Assembly (NCBI RefSeq): GCF_027409185.1
Contig: NC_084464.1
Location: 42,941,095 to 43,005,094 of the forward strand
Origin: Cynocephalus volans
Taxonomy: Eukaryota > Chordata > Mammalia > Dermoptera > Cynocephalidae
Length of the DNA: 64,000 bases
Reading direction: 5' to 3'
Of this stretch, positions 1 to 11,419 are shown one piece after another. The notes under the pieces are model-generated. The model made no database searches, was not told where the DNA came from, and was given only the letters and a program-made list of their open reading frames with translations. The position numbers and the translations under genes are program-made. Positions within the stretch are counted from its first letter, which is position 1, and the number at the start of each line of letters is the position of its first letter.

Positions 1-648
<648 letters not shown>

Positions 649-778
649 GGCAGAGCCTGCCATCACCTCAGGCTTCTCAGTTCCCTCAGCCTTCTTCCTC
701 AACTGCCCCTTTCTTCTCCTTCACAATTTGTGTTTGCTGCCTCCATCTTGTTTGTTCTTTCGGGGGGAGGGGTCTAGC

Positions 779-829
779 GCAGTGCCTGTCATATAATAGG
801 CGCTCAATAAATGTTTGTTTGTTGAATGT
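779..829 (+). repeat. L2 LINE 3' end fragment inside the TUBB 3'UTR
   Basis: The segment matches the familiar L2 terminus: a 'cagtgcctg' block, a 'taggcgctcaataaatg' block and a 'ttgttgaatg' block in the right order. It supplies the proximal poly(A) signal. Confidence 0.65.
806..811 (+). terminator. TUBB: Proximal TUBB poly(A) signal
   Basis: AATAAA sits in a block that reads like the 3' end of an L2 LINE (gtgcctg...ataggcgctcaataaatgtttgttgaatg type). Cleavage would fall about 15-25 bases downstream, giving a short 3'UTR of roughly 180 bases. Confidence 0.7.
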
Positions 830-1674
830 CTCCTTTCTCTTTCCACTCTGGGAAACCTAGATTTCTGCCATTCTGGAAAATCCTGCATTTCCTTTTGGTG
901 CCCCCACTCCTCCCATCTGTCCAGTTAATATTTCCTTCTGTTTTCAGAATAATTTCCCAAGAAGCTGGGTCTCATCCAGATTTCATTTAGAGCCAACTGG
1001 TAGCAGAAAACCCAGAAAATGGCCACCATCCTAAGCCCAAATAGTAGCCAGGGGGAAAGGAGGTAGAAGATAGCAGGTAGAAATCACTGCAAGGAAGGGG
1101 ATGGGACTTTCTATTCTAGAACAGTTTTGGAGAGGGCAATCCCAGCTATTAAGTCATAATTTCCAGGTATTTCTGTGCTCCATCTCTCAGCTTCAGGGGA
1201 GGTGTTAACAGTATTATCTCCATTTCAGTTTCCCTTCAGGCTCTGTCCTGAGCTCTGTTTCCTTTGGAGGGGTCTGCCCCACTCTGCCAACTGGGATTCT
1301 TGCATCTCCCACTTTACCTCCCTCACTTTGGATCCCTTCCTTTCCCCTCATCAGAGAAGGGGGGGATCAAGAGGGGAAGAGACCAGCTTAGGTCCTTAAG
1401 TCTCCAGAAATGCCCTCCTTATCCCCTTTTCTTACTCCCAAAGAAGGAAGAAAATCCCTGACATGTAGAAAGGTGCACACAGCCACCTAAATGAGTCATT
1501 CCCCAGAGGAGAGGACAGGATGCCCTCCATCTTTTTTGCAACATTTCATCTCTTCCTTTTGCTATTGCCTTTCCCAACCACACTTGGTTTTGTTCTATCC
1601 TACACTTCAGATTTCTATTTTATGTTTAACTTGCTTTTTTTCATATTGAAAAGTTGACTGCCCCAAGAGCCAAA

Positions 1675-1680
1675 AATAAA
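1675..1680 (+). terminator. TUBB: Distal TUBB poly(A) signal
   Basis: AATAAA lies about 1 kb after the stop codon and is followed by an A-rich stretch. It is the likely end of the longer TUBB transcript. Confidence 0.75.
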
Positions 1681-1699
1681 TGAGAACTGAAAAAAGGTT

Positions 1700-2515
1700 G
1701 CAAGACGTGTACTTTTTTAGGGAAGGATTGCCGGTGGAGGCATGGAGCCTGAGTTTAGTTATACTCTGCTCTCCCTAAACTGATGAGAATGTCATATTTC
1801 ATTGACCCTTTTCCTAGCTTAATCCCTGGTTCCCAAACCCCACCTCACCAGAACCAGTCAGTATTAATAACTCAGATAGGCACAGGCTCATATATAAGAC
1901 CTAAGGATGGAAAGTGTTAACTAGTGAATGTCAAATAGTGTAATTGTTTCCTAGACCAGCAGAATTAGCATTCCCTGGGACCGTAAAAATGCAAGGTTTC
2001 AGTCCCACCCAGATGTATGGAACCAGAAACTGGTTGGACCCAGGAGTCTTGTTTTCACAGTGCTCGAGAGGACTGACGTGAGTGCACAACTGAAAGCCAC
2101 TACACCATTTCCAGTGTACAGCCCGTCCAGGACTCTTGGGTTATGGGTGCCCTATGGCCTTTTCCTGTGATCCTGTGGGCTTTCTAAGTCAAAGATGACT
2201 AGTGGGAATCCCACCTCATAGTCTTTTAAAATAATGTAATGTTCCTCTAATACCTCATGCTTCCGAGTACAAGATAAGTCAAAGCTACCCTACTTACTGT
2301 ACTATTTATTAACCTTGGCCACATTCTGAGTATTTCTAGGATCTAATGGAATTCTCAACATTCCTTCTACTTTAGCATGCTTTTCTGACTTAACCAACTT
2401 TTAGGAAAGCATGGTATTGATAACACCAAGATCAAAGTTTAGGTTCCCCATACCCACCAGCCACCCCCCTCAAAAAAAAAGCCTATAGAATGCAAGGGAG
2501 TAAGCTACACTAGCA
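1700..2515. other. Convergent spacer between TUBB and FLOT1
   Basis: The 0.8 kb between the two facing 3' ends holds an old MER5A-like DNA transposon remnant (about 1955-2110) and no ORF of note. Confidence 0.6.
1955..2110 (-). mobile_element. MER5A-like hAT-Charlie remnant
   Basis: The order of blocks (agaattagcattccctggga, aaaatgcaaggtttcagtcccacc, ccaggagtctt) matches the short non-autonomous hAT element MER5A/B. It is diverged. Confidence 0.45.
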
Positions 2516-2925
2516 TTCATTTTGAATTGGTTTTATTAAGTTCATTGTTCATAAGTATCAGTACTTACAACTTATTTGGCAAGTAAAGTTGACAACCTCT
2601 GGACCATCCCTTAGTCGTGGTCATAAAAGAATTCTAGACAACAGGCTCAGGCAGTCCCATTTAATTAGGAAGTTAAATAAGTCGGGATGGGGTAGAGTGG
2701 TGTCAGGAGGCTGACATGCAACCCCTGGGGCACTGGCAGTCACAGCAGTGTAGAGCTGGGGAGGGGAGCAACCCCCTCCAAGGCAAGGCACGGGCTATTT
2801 GGCAAGGAGAGATGAGTGGAACCCCACTGTCAGAGGCATGCTCAGGGAGGCCAGCTTGGGTACATGCAACAGGGACCATTCAGGCAACAGGAGTCATGAG
2901 GCTGGGCATCAGTGAGGGCTGAGGC
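2515..2925 (-). other. FLOT1: FLOT1 3' untranslated region
   Basis: About 400 bases from the stop codon to the poly(A) signal on the minus strand. The cleavage point near 2515 is inferred. Confidence 0.75.
2532..2537 (-). terminator. FLOT1: FLOT1 poly(A) signal
   Basis: TTTATT on the plus strand reads AATAAA on the minus strand, about 390 bases after the FLOT1 stop. Confidence 0.8.
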
Positions 2926-2955
2926 TTAGGCTGTTCGCAAAGGCTTGTGGTTAAC
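2926..2955 (-). CDS. FLOT1: FLOT1 coding exon 12 (stop codon)
   Basis: Encodes the last nine residues VNHKPLRTA and TAA (2928-2926). Acceptor ttgccag is just upstream. Confidence 0.95.
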   Translation of the reverse strand, partial: VNHKPLRTA

Positions 2956-3349
2956 CTGGCAAGAAGACAACAGTGGATGACACTTGGGAACTAGGTACCC
3001 TGCTCTCCCAGGCCCCCATTTGGATGAATGGACTGCAGGGAGGACATGCATGTCCACAAGTCTTCTTCCTGGTGCCCCAAGCAAAGTCATCAGGGTCCAT
3101 GTATCATAAATCACTGGAGAGAGGGTAGAGAGGCCCAGAGCTTTGCTTGCACAGCAATCTCAACTCCCAGTCTTCCACAGGCCTCAAGGAGGCTCCAGGG
3201 AACCCAGCTTGATGCAGATCATTGGTATGACCCAATGCTTTTGTTGATGTGTTTTTTTTTATTTAACACTCACAATGCTTACTATGTGCCAGCCACATAA
3301 TAGGAACCCAGCAATTCTGCTCTGTGGCCTCCAACCCAGAGACCCTCAC

Positions 3350-3514
3350 CTGGGAGATGCTGACACCCGTGAGTCTCTCCACACTCTCTGGCAGGCGGCT
3401 TAGGATATCCAGTACTTCCCCAGTCACTTTGGCTGCCCCCATGGTCCCACTTCCACTGGACACCAGTGTGATCTTTTTGGCCGAGGTCAAAGGACCACTG
3501 ATCTCCTCTGCCAC
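3350..3514 (-). CDS. FLOT1: FLOT1 coding exon 11
   Basis: Encodes residues 364-418 in 55 whole codons ([20 protein letters not shown]... to TGVSISQ), the C-terminal flotillin region. Two positions differ from my recollection of human: AKK for ANK and LSRLPES for LTRLPES. Confidence 0.94.
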
Positions 3515-3754
3515 CTGGTAGGTGAGAGACGCCCACTCAGTACCCATGATCTGACCACACCCCGCATAAAAAAAACTTAGCCTGGATTTTAAGACCCTTG
3601 TTTTACTCATCCTCGTTCCTCACTTGGTCACAGGCTCATAATTCCAACCCCTAATTTACGATCCCCTAGCCAGGAAGTCCCTTATTTCACACCCTGCCTC
3701 TCAGTCCCTGGTTCTGGTTCCTCCCTTCCTGGTGCCCACACACAACCCCCAGAC

Positions 3755-3892
3755 CTGGGGCAGCTTCTCCAGCAGCATATCCAGCTGAGCAGCCTCCTGG
3801 TACAGCTGGAATGCTTCTGCCTTCTTGGCCATCTGCTCAGCCTCGGCTCGGGCTCGGGCCCCTATGGCAAAGGCCTCGGCTTCCCCACGCAT
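3755..3892 (-). CDS. FLOT1: FLOT1 coding exon 10
   Basis: Encodes residues 318-363 in 46 whole codons ([20 protein letters not shown]... to LLEKLPQ), the end of the EA-repeat coiled coil. Acceptor cctcag and donor gtctgg. Confidence 0.95.
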
Positions 3893-4013
3893 CTGAGGAC
3901 AGAACAGGGTACTTGTCATGTGACTGACGGCAATAATGAAGAACAAGTAAGCCCAGCTCAAGCAGCAACCGCCACTCCTTCCACAAGCCAGCAGGGGCCA
4001 CTTCCTAACTCAC

Positions 4014-4059
4014 CCGCACAGACTCGGCATCTGCCTCTGCCTGCATAATCAGCTGGGAC
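4014..4059 (-). CDS. FLOT1: FLOT1 coding exon 9
   Basis: A 46-base exon completing Lys302 and encoding SQLIMQAEADAESVR (303-317). The Ala-Glu repeats of the flotillin domain are visible. Human, as I recall it, reads AEAEAASVR here, so Asp and Glu differ. Confidence 0.93.
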
Positions 4060-4254
4060 CTGGAGACAGAAGGGAAGTGGAAGAAGGAGCCAAGTAGGGG
4101 CCCTTGCTCCCAGGAGAAAGGCCCAGTACTGAAGAGACAGAGGCTCTGGCAACCTGAGTTCCATAGGAGTCCAGATAGTAAAGGCCTCAGCTCTCCAGCT
4201 GGGGGTGCCCGGTTGGTGAAGGGGCCAGAACAGAATTGAGGAAGGGAAATTTAC

Positions 4255-4436
4255 TTCTCTGCCTCTGCTAGGCGCTCCAGCTTGTAACGCTCAGCTTCTG
4301 CTGGCTTCCGCACCCGGGCCTCCAGCTCCTTCTCTCGGCGGGCAATCTCCTGCTCCTGCACTGCCACCTGCTGGGCCCGCTCCACCACCTGCACCTGTAC
4401 CCGCTGTTCTTCAATCTGCTGCTTAGTCTTGGCCAC
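4255..4436 (-). CDS. FLOT1: FLOT1 coding exon 8
   Basis: Encodes residues 242-301 and two bases of Lys302 ([20 protein letters not shown]...). It is rich in Glu, Gln and Ala, typical of the flotillin coiled coil. Donor gtaaat leaves AA of the Lys codon, which exon 9 completes with G. Confidence 0.95.
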
Positions 4437-6099
4437 CTGGGTAGGAGGGGCACTCAGAATCAGAGCTGAAGAGCAAGTGCCCAGGAACCAGAGAAAGCCA
4501 GGGCTCCAGGGTTGGATATAAAAATAGGAGTAGGTACGTGGAGTCGAGTTCCTGCTGTGCTCAGCCAGCCCAATGAAGTCTGTTTCTGGTACAGAACCAG
4601 GCCATGGGCTGGGGGGTGGTCTGATGACCCTCCCCGTCAGGGGCAATATCAATAGTTAGGGATGTTCCCAAGAAGCTGATGTTCCTTAGGGATGTTCCTA
4701 TCAGAGCTGATAGGGCTACAACCTGGTCCCTTTTCTCCCTCAGCTGAAGTGTCCCTCTGATGAGCTCCCAAATTAATCTATTTTTCCACCTATGTCTCCA
4801 CTTTTGTCTAGAGTATGACCACCTTGACGGTTCCAAGCACACGGTGGCCATCTTCTACCTCTGTGGCCTCGCTCAAATCTATCCACTTCTCTCCATCTTT
4901 GCTGCCATAACATTAATGCAAGCCACCATCAACTCTTGCCCTGACTGCAATAGCCTTTTTTTTTCTTCTTTTGGATGGTACAAATTTAAAAGAAGTAAAC
5001 AGTGAGAAATAAGTCTTCTTCCCACCTCTTTCTCCAACCCACCCAATTCTCTTCCCCAGAAGCAACCACTGTGACCAGCTTCTTGTGTATCTTTCCAGGG
5101 ATGCTCTAAATATCTATAAAACTTTCTGTATATATAGAATTCCTCTCATTTAGGCAGATTTCATTTTCTTATTCCTTGCAGTGTGCATGGATCAGAAGGC
5201 TCTTGTCAAGACGCTGGTAAGGAGAGGTACCAGAAAAGGAGCACACCTCTTTACTGTCCCATGACTCAGGCTCAACCGTGTACCATCACCCTTGTGTAGG
5301 TCTCATCAACGCAAGTGATAGTTCATCTGCCTCTTACTGGGCTCATCTGTTCGTCCAAAGAGAAGGGTGGCACTGGGTATGGCACCCTGTTCTGTCTTTG
5401 ATCCTAAATTTTCAAATCTGTTCCAAACTGGACTAGTCGCCCTCTACACCAGTGTTCAGGACAACCTCTCTCCTGTGTAGTAGCTCCTGTCTCCTACAAC
5501 CACCTTTTGGCAAAACTCAACTCCAGTAACTTCGTCAGGAAGAGTATGAAGACAATTTGGTTTTTTTGTTTTATTTGAGATCGTGCTTCTCTTGAGATTG
5601 TTATGCTATCCTTCTATTTGAATGACGATTAGACTGAGTACAGGCTGCTGCATTGGAATCAATTTTCCACCAGAATTTTGAAGGCACTGCTCCATGGTCT
5701 TGGTCTTCTAGCTTCTTAAGAAATTTTAAACCATTTTGATGCCTGACCCTTTGAGATCTGTTCTCTCTCTCTGGAAGCTTTTACATCTTTTTTTTTTTTT
5801 TGGTCCTCAGTTTTCTGAAATTTCACACTGATGCGTTTCAGTGTATTTTTCATTCATTGTGTTGGGCACTTGGTGGACCATTTCAATCTAGAACCTCACA
5901 GAGCAGATAAACATTTCTGAGTTATTTCATTAGTGATTTCCTGCCATTTTCTTTGTTCTGTTGGATCTCCTGAACTGATGTCTAATATTCTTATCTTTTC
6001 TAATTTTTCCATCTGTTTTTTGGTTCTATTTTCTGGGAGGTTTATCAGAATTTCTCTTCCAATGTGATTTTTTTTTTCATTTCTGCCATCTTGGTAATT

Positions 6100-6216
6100 T
6101 CTTTTTTTCGTAAGGGGTGCGGGGGGCAGTTGGCCGCTGGCCAGTATAGGGATCCAAATTCCTGACCCTGGTGTTACAATACCATGCTCTAAGCAACTGA
6201 GCTAACCAGCTAGCCC
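6100..6216 (-). mobile_element. CYN-type tRNA-Ile SINE, monomer
   Basis: In reverse orientation the tRNA-like head (gggctagctggttagctcag) is followed by the B-box region and a diverged tail. It is an old copy in the large FLOT1 intron. Confidence 0.75.
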
Positions 6217-7021
6217 TTTTTCTAAGTGCCCTTTTTTTCTTTTCTGCTCTATGTCCTGATTTCCTGAATGTGAACTCTTCTCTTGTCTCACTAAAGATAT
6301 TAATTTTCTTAAGCTTTTTTATCACTGCATTAGTATATAGCCTTCAAAACACTTTGCTCTGTTATGGTTTTGGTCTTAGTCTTCCATGTTGGAGGACTCA
6401 TTTATTGGGAAATCCTTGGTTGTCTGCTCACAGTGAAGGTCTAAAACACTGAAAAGAAGCTCTGAGTATGTGGGTGAGGTTTGTTGGCTTTGAGGTTCAC
6501 TCTGGGTGATCTGGGCAGGCCATGTACAGAGGAACCTGATTCAGGGTCTTTGAGTCCTTCCTTTTGGATTGGTCATGTTCCCCAGAGCAGTCTTCTGATC
6601 TCTTTTTTTGGAAGACAGAGGTTCTGGGAGCTGAGTGGGGTTGAAGGGGTCGGAACTGGCTGTTAACATTTAGCATTCAATAGACTTATAGTCACTTCAT
6701 GCCCCTGTTACTGGTAAACTACCCTGGCCCTCACTTGTGCCGGGCCAGCCCCCAGTCACATCCTCTGGTTTACTCTCTTCAGATAATAAACCTCCAGATG
6801 TCTGCTGGGGCATGGAAGGAACCATTACCCAGAGGCAGGGAGCCAGAGAAGGGCTCTAACAGAAGTTGCTTTTCACCTGTTCCTCCTTCCTTCACCAGTC
6901 CTTACCAGAGCTCCAGAGGCACCAGGTGTTGCCAGCTCTTGAGCCTCAGATTATTTCATTGTTATTCCCCTTGCAGGCTTCAAGCTCAGCTGTCTCAGAC
7001 CTGCTTAATCAACTGAGCTGC

Positions 7022-7116
7022 TTTTTTTTTTGATGGTTGGCCAGTATGGGGATCTGAACCCTTAATCTTGGTGTTATAACAAAAACCTCTAACCAACTGA
7101 GCTAACCGGCCAGCCC
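7022..7116 (-). mobile_element. CYN-type tRNA-Ile SINE, monomer
   Basis: The poly(T) run followed by the reverse complement of the tRNA-like unit ends in ggccagccc. The A box (TTAGCTCAGTTGG) is intact. It lies in the FLOT1 intron. Confidence 0.85.
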
Positions 7117-7329
7117 TACAGACTGCTTAATCAGTTAACACTGATTTCCAGCTTCCAAAATGATGCTGTGGTTTGTGTTCTGCTTCCTCCATCTCTATCT
7201 TTAAAAAAACAAAACTCTGTGATTTTAGTGGGGGTTTAAGAGAAAGTACAATTACCTGCATTTATTCATTCCATCCTTTTTGAAAAAGATTCCAACTCAT
7301 CTCTTGCTTCCTCTCCTTTTTTGATAATC

Positions 7330-8000
7330 CATTCTCCACAAGACAACCAGACTGATCTTTATAAAAATGTAAATTAGACCCTGGTACCTCCCTGCTTAAA
7401 GTTCTCCAAGAGCTTTCCGCTGTGCTTTGAATTCTCTTCTAAGTCTCCACTGTGGCCACCTAAACCCTATGTAATCTGGCCCTGCCTCCCTCTCTTTTCC
7501 ACTCACAGCACACTAGCCACATCAGATCAGAAATCTCCTTTCTGTTCCTGGAACAGGCCAAGCTCTTTCCACCTCAGGGCCTTTGCACTTGCTGGTCTTC
7601 CTACCCAGCCACTAGCCACATATAACTATTTAAATAGCACTGGCCTAGAATGCTCTTGGCTCATGACTCCTTACATTGCTGGCTCCTTTTCATCTTCATG
7701 TTTAATCTCAAATATCACTACCTCATAGAAGCTTTCTCTGACCTCTCTCCCAATCTAATATAGCGCACGTGCGCACACACACACACACCCCATTTTTCAC
7801 ATCACCCTGTTTATTTCTTTCACAACACTTGAACAATTATAGCCTGAAAAAGTCATTTACTTGCTTATTGGCTGTCTCCTGTGTTATAATGTAAGATCCA
7901 TGAGGGAAGAAATCTTTTCTGTCTCATTCATACTTACATCCTCACCTCCAAAACAATGGCATACAGTAGGCACTTAATAGATATTTATTGAATAAATTCT
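7330..8000 (+). repeat. L2 LINE 3' end
   Basis: Typical L2 blocks are in order: a 'cctgcttaaagttctccaa' block, 'tttgcacttgctggtcttcc', the 'gaagctttctctgacctctc' block, and a terminal 'ggcacttaatagatatttattgaataa' type end. It lies in the FLOT1 intron. Confidence 0.7.
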
Positions 8001-8249
8001 TATTTCCTGAGCACCCAGTACAGTGCCTGGCACATAATAAGAAAGTGATAAAAGTTGAACAGAGCCCAACCAGCCTGATCCCTTGATTTTCAGACAAGGA
8101 AAGCCATGTTTGGAAGGTTAGGGACCTTATCCATAGTCTTACCACAAGCTAGCAGTTTCCACAATGGTAATGCTTTTCACACTCAAACTCCAATGTGCAC
8201 ACAAATCATCCAGGGATTCACTTAGGGAATCTGTTAAAATGCAGGTTCT

Positions 8250-8501
8250 CATACACACACACACACACACACACACAAAAAAAAAAACCGGGGGGGGAGG
8301 GAAGAAGATATAACAACCACAATTACTTGAAGTTGATATGACAAGCAAACAGAAAGGACATTGTTGCGGGGGAGGGGGGAAGGGAGAAGGGAGGGAGGTT
8401 TTGGTGATGGGGAGCAATAATCAGCCACAATGTATATCGACAAAATAAAATTAAAAAAAAAAAAAGAAATAAAATCAAAATAAATAAATAAATAAATAAA
8501 G
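8250..8501 (+). mobile_element. 5'-truncated L1 3' tail with target-site duplication
   Basis: tgcaggttct occurs at 8240-8249 and again at 8502-8511. Between them are an (AC)n tract, a G-rich polypurine run (about 8368-8400) as in L1 3'UTRs, and an A-rich (AAAT)n tail. It is likely a lineage-specific L1 3' end. Confidence 0.6.
8251..8276 (+). repeat. (AC)n microsatellite
   Basis: An uninterrupted AC run of about 13 units at the 5' edge of the truncated LINE tail. Confidence 0.9.
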
Positions 8502-8568
8502 TGCAGGTTCTGATTCAGTCAGTCTGGGCTGGAGCCTGAGATTTCATATTTCCAACAAGCTTCCCAGT

Positions 8569-8594
8569 GCTGCTGCTGCTGCTGCTGCTGCTGC
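8569..8594 (+). repeat. (GCT)n / CTG triplet repeat
   Basis: Eight full GCT units plus two bases, uninterrupted, inside a FLOT1 intron. On the FLOT1 transcript strand it reads as CAG/AGC. Confidence 0.9.
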
Positions 8595-8934
8595 AAAGGG
8601 ACCACACTTTGAGTAGCAAAGCACTGTGCCACACTCAATAACCTGTAGTCATCCAGGAACTGAACATTATAACAAAAGATGTTTTGTACCTCATTATGCT
8701 TTTAGCCTGTATCAACTCCTGGTAAACAAATAAAATCATAATATTGATATCCTTTGAGTAAAGGTCTCAAAATACAGTTGATTCTCATTATTCATGGCAG
8801 ATCTGCTCTATAAAGTAGCCGTGAAAACTGAACTGGCTAATACTTATTTTGTTCCTAGGGGATACAGGGTTAGGTTCCTGTGAGCCTCTGGTCACAATAT
8901 TTTCATTAACCAATAAATATATATCTTGGTTTTG

Positions 8935-9016
8935 GGGCTGGCCTGTTAGCTCAGTTGGCTAGAGCACTGCCTTGTAACACCAAGGTCAAGGGTTCAGATC
9001 CTCATGCAGGCCAGCC
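8935..9016 (+). mobile_element. CYN-type tRNA-Ile SINE, monomer
   Basis: The unit starts gggctggcctgttagctcag and ends ggccagcc, with A and B boxes recognisable. Its A-tail has decayed. It lies in the FLOT1 intron. Confidence 0.8.
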
Positions 9017-10012
9017 ATACATATATGTATATATCCTTGTTTTATGCATGTTTCTGTTTAAAGACACTTTATGCAATATATATTGTTGACTCATTAACAT
9101 CGAACTCACGGCTACACCATAACTCATGCCCGAACGAAGCTTATCTAACACACATATTTTCTCCATAAGGCACATCACAGCCTTCCTGTACTAAGGGACC
9201 ACACAGCATTCAGCACTATGCTGGGGAGCCATTTTAAATAGCAAAATCACCAACAAAAAGAACAAAAATGTAAAAACCACGGCAGTAAATATGCTGTGAA
9301 AATGACACTGTTTGTAGTGTGAGAGCTGAGACAAGAAGGCAGGGGGTCTCCTTGTTGGACTTCACCTGGGAACCACACATCAGACAATTCAGATTTTTCA
9401 CTGCTCTGCACATGTCTGCGAATGACCATGAAAGTGCTGAGAGTACTGATTTGAGGGTTACTAATAAATTTTAGTGAATAGGCAAATTCTAAAATATGGA
9501 ATCCATGAATAATGAGGATTGAGAGTACTTCCTTGCAATATCAAGGGCTGCCTATATACCTTGCTTTGCAGGATTCAATGCCCATGGTTTCCTTCCTTAT
9601 ACCCTTCTTTGATCACCAGGGCTGCTGCTAGCCCATGGAGTGCCCTTGTTCAAATTAGAAAAAGGTGCCCCTTTCTCTGGGCAGATGCAGACCCCTGTCA
9701 GAAGCACAGCTTGGCAAGTGGAGCATGGAATGGATCTTAGCTCTAGTTCACCTCCTCAGCCAGGTGCCCTTGCACAGGGCACAACCTGCCCCAAACATAT
9801 GATCAACCTTACTGATCTTGGCCTTTGAGTTTCACTGAAACATTTGTCTTTTAAATCTCTCCTTATATGGGAGAGTTGGGTCAGAAATGCAGAGCCAGAA
9901 CAAGATCAAAGTCAGAATATGAGAAATACGGGTGGCCTGAGATGGAGAGTCTGAGAGAATGGGGAAGGGGCAAAGAGCAGCCTGGCCATTTGCCCAGTAT
10001 GGTGGCTCTGAC

Positions 10013-10165
10013 CTGAAGTTGATAAGCCAGGTCAGCCTGAGCTCGGCGGGTGTTGACCTCGATGTCGTAGGCGGCTTTCTTCAGCTCATAGTCCCTCTGC
10101 GCCTTGGCCATCTCAATCTCACTCAGGTACTGAGCAGACACCTTTTCCTGCTTGGCTTTAGCTTC
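10013..10165 (-). CDS. FLOT1: FLOT1 coding exon 7
   Basis: Encodes residues 191-241 in 51 whole codons ([14 protein letters not shown]... to LAYQLQ), charged helical coiled-coil sequence used in oligomerisation. It is followed by a 5.6-kb intron. Confidence 0.95.
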
Positions 10166-10384
10166 CTGTCCAAGCAGAGATCAGGGAGGAAAAGTCAAGG
10201 TAGGAAGAGGAAGGCCACACGATGAGAGCCTGCTCCCCACCAGGCTTTCCCGCTTTTACTCCAACTCAGGCCTCATCAATTTTCCCTGCAGTTCCACCAG
10301 AACCCTCAGTCAGGCCCCTCTATCCCCCCTCCCACCAGGTTACCCAATAAGCCTGTGGTGACCGAGAGACCCCATCTCTCTCAC

Positions 10385-10480
10385 CCGGATCCCAGCATCT
10401 CTCTTGGCCTCTGCTTCTCCAATCCGAGCATCTTTTTGGACTTGAGCTGTTCGAGCCTTTCCCAAAGAGTGTAAATAGTC
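10385..10480 (-). CDS. FLOT1: FLOT1 coding exon 6
   Basis: Encodes residues 159-190 ([15 protein letters not shown]...). It starts with Asp159-Tyr160; Tyr160 is the reported Fyn phosphorylation site. Here the SPFH domain passes into the helical coiled-coil part. Confidence 0.95.
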
Positions 10481-10569
10481 CTGTGGGAGAGATGCAGAAG
10501 TCAGAGTCCTTACGAGGGTTTAAGAGTTGGGAGCAAGTAAGGGGAGAAATCTCACCTGCCTAGTTTTAC

Positions 10570-10689
10570 CTGGTCATCGTGAATGTCCTTCAGAGTGTAG
10601 CTAACTACGCTTATGCCCATGTTGACCAGGTCTGAGGAGGCCACTTTGAAAACCTGCTCCGAGAATTTCTGCCTGTCCTTATAGATCTC
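10570..10689 (-). CDS. FLOT1: FLOT1 coding exon 5
   Basis: Encodes residues 119-158 in 40 whole codons ([17 protein letters not shown]... to KDIHDDQ), the distal part of the SPFH domain. Acceptor cccag and donor gtaaaa. Confidence 0.95.
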
Positions 10690-10819
10690 CTGGGATAATA
10701 GGATGGTGGGAAGAAGGAATTTAAGCTTTCAGATCCACAGTCTCTCACAGACAAGCTCAGTCCTTAGGTTCCACTCATTCTAGCATCCCTCCTGGATCTT
10801 TCCCTGCCCCCAGGCCCAC

Positions 10820-10963
10820 CTCCACAGTCATGTGGGCCATGATAGCCCTCTGGTGACCCTCCAGTGTCTCCAGGGCAATGTGAGCAATCTCAGCCTCTGT
10901 CTTTCCCAGGAACATCTGGCAGGCAGCCGCCAACATCTCCTTGTTCTGTCCCTGGATTTTCAC
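10820..10963 (-). CDS. FLOT1: FLOT1 coding exon 4
   Basis: Encodes residues 71-118 in 48 whole codons, from [10 protein letters not shown] to AHMTVE, within the SPFH domain. Acceptor ctacag and donor gtgggc flank it. Confidence 0.95.
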
Positions 10964-11245
10964 CTGTAGCCAGAGTAGGGGTAGGAAGGGTGTGGGGGAG
11001 GTCTCATGAAGCCAAGGAGGAAGCAGGGAGAGAAGGGGGAGCCCTCTAAGAGAAGCTTCTTCCATCTCAGGGAGAGAAGGGTAGAGAAGCCCAGTGCCTT
11101 GGGGGTGCCTGGAGAAGGTAAGACTAGCAGAGAAATTTCTCTGCAGGCAGGGGTTTAGAAGGTCATGGTCAGAAGATTCTTAATGTCTGGGAGAGAGAAG
11201 GTGATGGGGGAGTGGACTTTGGCGGAAAGGCTCTGAAAGCCTCAC

Positions 11246-11336
11246 CTGGGCAATGCCAGTGACTGAGATGGGAACCCCATGGCGAGTGTAAACCTTTTCA
11301 CTCTTGACATTGAGGGTCAGTGTGTTGAGAGAGATC
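11246..11336 (-). CDS. FLOT1: FLOT1 coding exon 3
   Basis: Encodes residues 40-70 ([20 protein letters not shown]...), the beta-rich core of the SPFH domain. It has 91 bases, a ctag acceptor and a gtgagg donor. Confidence 0.95.
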
Positions 11337-11419
11337 CTAGAGGAAAAAGAAGGGGCAGACAGTAAGAAAAGGATGAAAGACAGAAAACTGAGGTTCCCCT
11401 TCTTTGGTTCTCTATTTAC

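Larger units (their letters stand above)
649..1700 (+). other. TUBB: TUBB 3' untranslated region
   Basis: The region follows the stop codon and carries two AATAAA signals, at 806-811 and 1675-1680. The end near 1700 is inferred from the distal signal followed by an A/G-rich stretch. Two signals fit the two TUBB mRNA sizes I recall from human. Confidence 0.8.
8170..8640. mobile_element. MER5-like DNA transposon split by a LINE tail
   Basis: Sequence on both sides of 8250-8501 joins into one MER5A/B-like unit (aaatcatccagggattca ... gattcagtcagtctgggctgg ... caacaagcttcccag). The break is flanked by a 10-bp duplication. Confidence 0.55.
4437..10012 (-). other. FLOT1: FLOT1 large intron between coding exons 7 and 8
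   Basis: This 5.6-kb intron is mostly repeat: LINE-derived sequence (about 4690-6350), three CYN SINE monomers, an L2 3' end (about 7330-8000), and a MER5-like element split by a young LINE tail (8170-8640). No extra flotillin exon was seen; the flanking exons join in frame. Confidence 0.8.

Noticed and set aside
3958-4164. Extended minus-strand frame through FLOT1 exon 9
   Set aside because: It is a different frame across the exon and both introns; junctions and family sequence define the exon as 4014-4059.
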